From Lacticaseibacillus absianus (lineage in GTDB: Bacteria > Bacillota > Bacilli > Lactobacillales > Lactobacillaceae), in contig NZ_JABEKX010000002.1 in NCBI RefSeq assembly GCF_013407595.1, positions 1,016,440-1,080,439 on the forward strand: a stretch of DNA of 64,000 bases, written 5' to 3'. This document shows positions 59,244 to 64,000 of this stretch, piece after piece. The notes below the pieces were generated by a model that ran no database searches, had not been told where the DNA came from, and was given only the letters and a program-made list of their open reading frames with translations. A program made the position numbers and the translations under genes. Positions within the stretch are counted from its first letter, which is position 1. The number at the start of each line of letters is the position of its first letter.

Positions 59244-60256
59244 TACTCCTCACTTCCTTTCGAGTATTTTCGTCTCTTTCGTGAGCTGGTTTGATATGTG
59301 GTGATAACTTTGTTTGTATCCGGGTTCATGACTACTGTAGTCTTTTCGCCGATATGCTTCTGCGCATGGCGTCCCAGCTTGTCGGTCTCAATCGGAAAAA
59401 CCTTGATCGGATGTGCGAGTGCCTCAGCAATGTCTTTGTCGTTGATGTCACGCTCACTTTGCCGAACTCTACCATGCTTGGACTTCACAAACTTCCGGCC
59501 ACTCGGCAGTTTTACCAGCTGCTTCCTTGCCTCAATTTTAGCATCTTTCTCCGGGTCCTTCCATTGCTTAGACCAAACATCTTGGTGTTTCCCGGTGCCC
59601 GGATTGTACTCCACTATGCACCGGTCGTTTTCATGGCGTCGATATACGTCCTTCGGAACATCCGGATACTCGTATACGCCCGCTTTCTCACGACACCACG
59701 CACAACCCTTTCCGACAAGGCTTCGAGTGATTCTCGGGTGTAGTCCAACTTTGTAGTGAAGCTGAGCATTGGCCTTTACCGCATCATCAACCACGCTTTG
59801 GCTAAAATTCACGACCGGCTCTTTTAGCATCCAGGCCACATCGTCGAAATTCGCTTCACTATCGAGTCGATTCACGAGCCCAGCAACACGGTCCTCATTG
59901 AACGCCGGGGTCTGCACCTTTAGACCAATGCCGGCCTTTTTGTTCAACTGTCCTTGCACATCATCGGTAAATCCAGTGATCAAGTCATGGTTCTTCTTCA
60001 ATGCCGAGCCCAGAATGCGTTGCCCGATATTGTAATACATGCGGCCATCCGGTAGCACAGATGAACTAATGTTGTCGCCTAGCACATCCCCCAAAATCTT
60101 CCCGATTTCGATGGCAAACTTATTGGCGTCTAGGTATGTCGCCTTGTTGTTCTTCGCCGCCTGTAAAAGCACGCGTAGGATGGTGCTCTGGTTGGCCTTA
60201 AGGTCGAATTGCTGATTGATGGTCTCCAGCAGTGCTGGAACAATGTCGTCGTCCAC
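59243..60256 (-). CDS. MuF-like minor head protein with a putative C-terminal nuclease (toxin) domain
   Basis: A 337-residue minor head protein. The MuF part (about 1-230) has the metal-like knot GCAWCREKAGVYEYPDVPKDVYRRHENDRC. A charged hinge (KDAKIEARKQLVKLPS) precedes about 90 residues with DKDIAEALAHPIKVFPIETDKLGRHAQKHIGEKTTVVMNPDT, which resemble the BECR-fold (RelE/barnase/colicin D-like) nuclease toxins attached to MuF proteins. Such domains are injected into the host. The domain call is by pattern only. Confidence 0.82.
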   Translation of the reverse strand: MDDDIVPALLETINQQFDLKANQSTILRVLLQAAKNNKATYLDANKFAIEIGKILGDVLGDNISSSVLPDGRMYYNIGQRILGSALKKNHDLITGFTDDVQGQLNKKAGIGLKVQTPAFNEDRVAGLVNRLDSEANFDDVAWMLKEPVVNFSQSVVDDAVKANAQLHYKVGLHPRITRSLVGKGCAWCREKAGVYEYPDVPKDVYRRHENDRCIVEYNPGTGKHQDVWSKQWKDPEKDAKIEARKQLVKLPSGRKFVKSKHGRVRQSERDINDKDIAEALAHPIKVFPIETDKLGRHAQKHIGEKTTVVMNPDTNKVITTYQTSSRKRRKYSKGSEE

Positions 60257-61536
60257 TAACCCTCACCGCCTTCGGGAGTATAAGGAGCAACCAACGGCGC
60301 GGGAGTGTCGGCACCCTTGATGCCAGTCAGGTCATGAATGGCATTTGCGTCAAGGAACCCTGGCAAGGCCTGATTGAGTTTGATGGCGCCATCGCCAATT
60401 AGTGTCAACGTATTGGCATCGGGTTCAAACAGCGGCTCCCACTTCGGCGTAGTGTTGACGAATTGGCTTCGCTTGTACTGATAGTCGTCACGCAAGCACG
60501 CGGCCAGATACGCCACATTCAACAGTCCAGACCCGAGCGACCGCTGGGCCTTCCGACCAGCAAGCCGTAGGTTCTCATGGCTGGCCTTGATGGCCTCAAC
60601 AGAAGACGGATTCTCCGACACAAAGCCAAGGTCATCTAAGGTCAGCCCAGTCTCACCGGCGAATCCAGCTGCGGCAGTCCGTAGTTGCTCGGTGAAAGGC
60701 GACATGGACACGGTCGTAAACTGGCCCAGCTTAGGCGCATCCCCGTCCTCGTCCTTGCTGAACTGAAGCATCGAGGAAACCGTGGCCTTCCATGTGTCCA
60801 GTGGCTCTGCATCATTGCTCAGGCCAACGACGTACTTCTGCGGGAATGAGTAGAACTCGGCCGTGATATCGGAACGCTCAAGCGTCCGCTTGGCGTAACT
60901 CTGATAGTACATCCCCGCCCGAGTGATGCGGGACCGGCCAAACGGTCGGACCGCGTCAGGTCGATGAATGATTGGCACCAGTAGCGGGTGACCGGCTGGG
61001 TTTGCAACCGAGAAGTCCGCAATGTCTGGATCAGCGTAATGGATATCAGTTTGTTCTGGCGTAAAGTACCCTTCTACGGTGACAGATCCCTTATCGTCAC
61101 GAGCGAGTACCGCATATCCCTCCGTCAACATGCCGGTGATTGGATCGATAATGCCGGTCGCATTACTGGCCTCGATCACCTGCAGCCGCACCTCACCGTC
61201 TTCGCCTTTTGACACGTAGATGAAGGAACAGGAAGCAATGAGCGCGGAGAGCACAGCCGAATCAAAGAACACGTCTGGATTGTTTGCCTGAAAAATCTCG
61301 TTGACTTCAAAGTCGTCATTGGAAAACTCACGAAATACCAACCGGTCAGCTAGACTATCAACGCCTTTAGCGCACCACCCCAGAACCGACCGATAGCGCA
61401 TACGAATCTGTGGTGGAATGGTAATCCCGACTTCCGACTCCTGATATTTCATTGCGTACTGCTTATAGCGCAAATTGACGCGTGATTGGTGTTGCGCTAA
61501 CTTTACGCGCATATATCCGATCCCTTTCAAGGCCAT
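60256..61536 (-). CDS. Portal protein
   Basis: A 426-residue SPP1-type portal. Visible parts: GITIPPQIRMRYRSVLGWCAKGVDSLADRL, the wing/stem region DAVLSALIASCSFIYVSKGEDGEVRL, HRPDAVRPFGRSRITRAGMYYQSYAKRTLERSD, and LDDLGFVSENPSSVEAIKASHENL. ATG 61536 with AGGAG at an 8-base gap; the frame open to 61695 is not used. It overlaps the MuF gene by one base. Confidence 0.92.
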   Translation of the reverse strand: MALKGIGYMRVKLAQHQSRVNLRYKQYAMKYQESEVGITIPPQIRMRYRSVLGWCAKGVDSLADRLVFREFSNDDFEVNEIFQANNPDVFFDSAVLSALIASCSFIYVSKGEDGEVRLQVIEASNATGIIDPITGMLTEGYAVLARDDKGSVTVEGYFTPEQTDIHYADPDIADFSVANPAGHPLLVPIIHRPDAVRPFGRSRITRAGMYYQSYAKRTLERSDITAEFYSFPQKYVVGLSNDAEPLDTWKATVSSMLQFSKDEDGDAPKLGQFTTVSMSPFTEQLRTAAAGFAGETGLTLDDLGFVSENPSSVEAIKASHENLRLAGRKAQRSLGSGLLNVAYLAACLRDDYQYKRSQFVNTTPKWEPLFEPDANTLTLIGDGAIKLNQALPGFLDANAIHDLTGIKGADTPAPLVAPYTPEGGEG

Positions 61537-61673
61537 GCAATCAGCTCCTAACATGATAGCGTGAGAAAAAATGTACAGTGACGGCGTGAATGACGGAGAC
61601 AGACCCGGGGAGGGGGCTATCCCCCCCTCTAAGCCACCGAAAACTCCTCCGAGTGTTATCCATCCAGATTGCC
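61537..61673. other. Short non-coding region between HNH and portal genes; possible cos site
   Basis: It contains the GC block CCCGGGGAGGGGGCTATCCC (61604-61623). HNH nucleases next to such blocks often assist cos cleavage in HK97-type phages, but the cleavage site cannot be read from sequence alone. Confidence 0.35.
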
Positions 61674-62000
61674 CTAAGACCTGTAAGAGGCCCAATTTAT
61701 GCTTTGTGGAAGGTTCCTGTTTCCTAGCACCTTTGGCTCCTCTTGTGGCTGCTTGAACAACTTGTCAGACTTCTGCCGGTTGCAGGTCCAGTGGGCCAGC
61801 TGCAGGTTGCTGATGTCTGACGGGTGCCCGCCTTTGCTGACCGGGATGATGTGGTCAATGACCGGGCTCATCGGGTCCGGCGCCTTGAGCGACTTATCCA
61901 CCGGTCGTCCACAGATGCCGCACGTGTTCTGGGTCTTTAAGATGATCTTCTTGTTCTTGTCGAAGGCGACGCGGTGGGCGCCCTGGCGATCAGCTCTCAT
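61674..62000 (-). CDS. HNH endonuclease
   Basis: A 108-residue HNH nuclease. It has the zinc pair CGICGRPV, then PVIDHIIPVSKGGHPSDISNLQLAHWTCNRQKSDK, the complete HNH motif. It likely stimulates terminase-mediated cleavage at cos. It overlaps the previous gene by 11 bases. Confidence 0.9.
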   Translation of the reverse strand: MRADRQGAHRVAFDKNKKIILKTQNTCGICGRPVDKSLKAPDPMSPVIDHIIPVSKGGHPSDISNLQLAHWTCNRQKSDKLFKQPQEEPKVLGNRNLPQSINWASYRS

Positions 62001-62223
62001 GCTTGTCATATACCTCCACGATCTCGACTACATGATCAGCAGGCACGAACCACTCCTCGCCGTCGCCGATCAGGAAGAACATAAACTGAATGCGAGTGCC
62101 GTGACCCATCAGCGTGCGAGTTGACTCAGGCATCGTAACCATGCGCTTCTGCAGCTCGCTCTCGGTCGGTTCCTTAGCGCTCTCGCCCCAGTAGGAGACG
62201 CGATACTTCCGGTCGCCAGTCAT
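61990..62223 (-). CDS. Hypothetical phage protein, 77 residues
   Basis: It begins TGDRKYRVSYWGESAKE and contains HGTRIQFMFFLIGDGEEWFVPADHVVEIVEVYD, a compact beta-rich fold without a known motif. GCGGAGGC lies 7 bases upstream of the ATG. Confidence 0.6.
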   Translation of the reverse strand: MTGDRKYRVSYWGESAKEPTESELQKRMVTMPESTRTLMGHGTRIQFMFFLIGDGEEWFVPADHVVEIVEVYDKHES

Positions 62224-62284
62224 CGATCAGCCTCCGCTTTTTCATTGCAACCATCAAAGTCGCAGGTCTTTCTCTTGTCGTCCA
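62220..62284 (-). CDS. Very short ORF, 21 residues
   Basis: DDKRKTCDFDGCNEKAEADR follows an ATG with GGAGG at a 7-base gap, and it ends overlapping the next gene's start (ATGA). It has the look of a Cys-containing leader or small regulatory peptide. The ribosome site is good but the length is short. Confidence 0.35.
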
Positions 62285-62758
62285 TGACTTGACCTCCCGA
62301 GTGCAAAGTAATGGCGCCGCAAGCCGTAGCTCCGACGCCGTGTATATGCTGAGGCCTTACGGTTTTCCGCCCGCGGCCGCTGTTAGAACAAAACTTTTGC
62401 GCGCTACAGTTTTTTGAGGAAGGCATTCACATCCTTCTCAAATTGTTGGGCACCGCGCGCCGGGTGCGACGACTACCGACCCTTTGACAGGTCAGCAGCC
62501 AGGAGTCGCCGGTTTCCGCCGGCTGGAAAACAAATATGAAGTTCCGGGGCGGGCTACCCCGGAATGTGGCCACCCGGAGTCAAACCGAGATCGTGTTCGT
62601 GCGCGTCCGCACGCCGCTCTGTCATTTAGCTATGGCCACCGGCGACAATCATCAAGCAGCAACCCCGCCTCTTGTGTGATTATCACGTTATTAGAATATC
62701 GCCTTTTGTCGACTATTTCCCTGTATCGCAGTAGTACCACAACTTTACATTGACAAAA
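62285..62758. other. Non-coding stretch with hairpins, tRNA-like element and possible late promoter
   Basis: No protein gene is supported. From right to left on the minus strand: a TTGTCA-type -35 at about 62750, the tRNA-like element, CCGGGG/CCCCGG at 62543-62563, and GCCGG/CCGGC at 62507-62523. Confidence 0.45.
62566..62639 (-). tRNA. tRNA-like element with abnormal anticodon arm (probable pseudo-tRNA)
   Basis: 74 bases with a perfect 7-bp acceptor stem (GTGGCCA/TGGCCAC), D-arm GCTA..AGAGC, and T-arm CTCGG-TTTGACT-CCGGG. The anticodon arm CGTGC-GGACGC-GCACG has a 6-base loop (or a tetraloop in a 6-bp stem) instead of 7, so it cannot decode normally. CCA is not encoded. Confidence 0.5.
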
Positions 62759-63214
62759 CTAGTAATCTAGTCTATCTTCCAGCTCTCTTTTACTCTTCTC
62801 CCACTCGTCAAGCCAATCCAGCCGCCGATGAAGCTCGGCGTGGCGCTTGGCCACGGTGTCGGTCGAGTAGTGAAGTTTCGCCGCGATCACCTCGAGCGTG
62901 AGACCGTCGATGTACTTGTACCTGAGGATCTGGTTGTCGGTCTCGTCGAAGGTGTCGATCAGTTCCAGCAGCTGGCGCTTCTCTTGCTCGCAGGCGTCGA
63001 GCTTCTGCTGCAGGGCTTCGATCTCATCTCCAGCGACGCCGGCCCGGGTGCCTTGGCCATGGATATGCAGCCGGCTTAGATCGCCGTTGCTCCATCGATC
63101 AGCCTCGGCGGCGGCCTTGCGAATCTTCCACTCGAAGTACCTGGTCTCCTGCTCGAGGCCGAGATAGTCTTGCAGCCACTCGAACCTGCTCTGATGCTTT
63201 TCCACTTCGGCCAC
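62759..63214 (-). CDS. Phage late transcription regulator (ArpU/DUF1492-like, sigma-region-4 type)
   Basis: A 151-residue protein. A helical N-terminus (EVEKHQSRFEWLQDYLGL) is followed by a coiled coil, then a helix-turn-helix resembling sigma region 4: LRYKYIDGLTLEVIAAKLHYSTDTVAKRHAELHRRL. Such proteins turn on the late operon. The gene lies upstream of the packaging block. Confidence 0.8.
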   Translation of the reverse strand: MAEVEKHQSRFEWLQDYLGLEQETRYFEWKIRKAAAEADRWSNGDLSRLHIHGQGTRAGVAGDEIEALQQKLDACEQEKRQLLELIDTFDETDNQILRYKYIDGLTLEVIAAKLHYSTDTVAKRHAELHRRLDWLDEWEKSKRELEDRLDY

Positions 63215-63276
63215 CCCTTATGCTAAGATTGGTTTGCTGATCAATCTCGGGCTGCCTTCGGGTGGCCCTTTTTGTG

Positions 63277-63426
63277 TCATCTGCCGCGACCGGGTAAGCC
63301 CCACCGGGACGATGGCCCCTTATGCTGGTACTGGGCCTCGCCGGACAGAATCTTGGCCATGTTGGCCTCGCGGCTCTCCGCTTGCTTGCGGCGGCGCGCT
63401 TTCAGTCGCTGGCCTTTCTTACCCAT
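63277..63426 (-). CDS. Small basic phage protein, 49 residues
   Basis: A highly basic start (GKKGQRLKARRRKQAESRE) is followed by NMAKILSGEAQYQHKG. ATG 63426 overlaps the upstream stop by 8 bases. Nucleic acid binding is likely from charge alone. Confidence 0.5.
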   Translation of the reverse strand: MGKKGQRLKARRRKQAESREANMAKILSGEAQYQHKGPSSRWGLPGRGR

Positions 63427-63760
63427 GACTAACACCCCACGATGCACGAATCCTGATACTTGAGTACGGGCTGCCGATAAGCGGCTTATGCGGAACTTGC
63501 TCACGCTTTAGCTGCACGTCCGGGAACTCCTGCTTTAGTCGCTCAAAAAATCTAACATCAGCCATCCGCCGCTTTTCGTAAGGGTCTCGGCGATCTGGAT
63601 AGGTATCGGAATACTCGTCAAAAATGAGCAGTCCCGTGAATCCCTTCATCGCCGCATCCATCATGTGCTTTTCTGGATTGTACTTTTTGAGCCAGCGGTT
63701 GAACCACTTATCAAAGCTCTGCTGATCTGCTCGCCGTAACTTCTCTTCTAGGTTCGCCAT
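63419..63760 (-). CDS. Hypothetical phage protein, 113 residues
   Basis: It begins ANLEEKLRRADQQSFDKWFNRWLKKYNPEK and has FTGLLIFDEYSDTYPDRRDP. No known motif was recognised. Its ATG overlaps the stop of the partial gene upstream (TAATG). Confidence 0.6.
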   Translation of the reverse strand: MANLEEKLRRADQQSFDKWFNRWLKKYNPEKHMMDAAMKGFTGLLIFDEYSDTYPDRRDPYEKRRMADVRFFERLKQEFPDVQLKREQVPHKPLIGSPYSSIRIRASWGVSHG

Positions 63761-64000
63761 TACTCACCCTCCACCGGCAGCTCGGTCTGCCCGTCCGCCT
63801 CTTTGCCCTTGCCGTCCAGATCGAGTTCGGTCTGCCCAGGCACAAAGGTCAGCTGCATGGTTCCCTTGAGCACCTTGGCGAAGCCATCGCGCTTACCTTC
63901 AAGCTCCTTCGACGGGATGCGCACCTTGAGCTCCATCACCTGGTCGTCGTTGACGGTCTTCTCGGTGGCGGTGAGTACGGTGCCGGTTACCTTGATGCTG
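63760..64000 (-). CDS. Phage early protein, C-terminal part (runs off the window)
   Basis: The last 79 codons of a gene entering from the right edge, without a start here. The visible end reads VNDDQVMELKVRIPSKELEG, then TMQLTFVPGQTELDL and a charged tail. This region is usually recombination or single-strand DNA-related; the family was not recognised. Confidence 0.55.
   Translation of the reverse strand, partial: SIKVTGTVLTATEKTVNDDQVMELKVRIPSKELEGKRDGFAKVLKGTMQLTFVPGQTELDLDGKGKEADGQTELPVEGE

Larger units (their letters stand above)
45014..64000 (-). mobile_element. Siphovirus-type prophage, partial (late half)
   Basis: About 19 kb of co-directional phage genes in late-operon order, from lysis at the tRNA end to packaging and late regulation. 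Integrase, repressor and replication genes lie beyond the right edge. The reading frames look intact, so the phage may be inducible. Confidence 0.92.

Noticed and set aside
61537..61695. Extra 53 residues at the portal N-terminus
   Set aside because: The sequence is low in coding character, and AGGAG lies before the ATG at 61536.

Overview
This window looks like a chromosome segment of a high-GC member of the Lactobacillaceae. That assignment is inferred from gene content: an M29 aminopeptidase of the PepS type, class Ib ribonucleotide reductase with NrdI, mevalonate-pathway phosphomevalonate kinase, LCP protein, LicD, a heterodimeric LmrCD/BmrCD-like exporter, and a GH25/Cpl-7 phage lysin. 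No rRNA or CRISPR array was seen.

Layout. (1) 1-9300: a minus-strand exopolysaccharide/cell-wall glycan locus. It starts at a priming sugar transferase and runs through two glycosyltransferases, a chain-length protein, a polymerase-like membrane protein, LicD and a Stealth phosphotransferase, ending in a terminator. A second unit follows, with a fused cytidylyltransferase-aminotransferase overlapping a cut-off ornithine-cyclodeaminase-like gene. (2) 9.3-18 kb: housekeeping and envelope genes (mvaK2, a GtrB-like glycosyltransferase, map, a sugar epimerase, an acyltransferase, flavodoxin, GtrA, YihY, LCP), mostly single units closed by hairpin terminators. (3) 18-29.5 kb: DUF2252, TetR, PepS, divergent nrdFI and nrdE with two NrdR-type boxes 31 bp apart, two EAL-domain paralogues, and a methyltransferase. 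(4) 29.7-31.6 kb: an IS110-family element with a structured leader, short tandem repeats and a long hairpin that resembles another at 28.55-28.66 kb. (5) 31.6-44.9 kb: a TetR-controlled heterodimeric ABC exporter with tandem palindromic operators, small metabolic and stress genes, anmK, a MacB-like ABC protein, an orphan PhnD-like lipoprotein and two small envelope proteins. (6) 44.94 kb to the end: tRNA-Arg(CCU) followed by a siphovirus-type prophage, entirely on the minus strand. Reading from the tRNA outward: lysin, holin, XkdX, tail fibre, distal tail, tape measure, frameshifted tail chaperones, tail tube, connectors, capsid, scaffold, large terminase, MuF protein, portal, HNH nuclease, a tRNA-like gene, a late regulator and early-gene fragments. 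The integrase and replication end lies beyond the window.

The most interesting signals are: the PntC-like fusion next to LicD, suggesting glycan decoration through a CMP-activated phospho- or phosphono-amine; an almost textbook -1 frameshift cassette in the tail chaperone genes; a MuF protein with a putative nuclease-like tail followed by a small acidic ORF; a large terminase displaced behind the MuF gene and enclosed by terminators; a 74-nt phage tRNA-like element with an abnormal anticodon arm; a possible bridge RNA in the IS110 leader; and a gene-free structured stretch at 22.2-22.8 kb. Everything here was read by eye; no database search was run.
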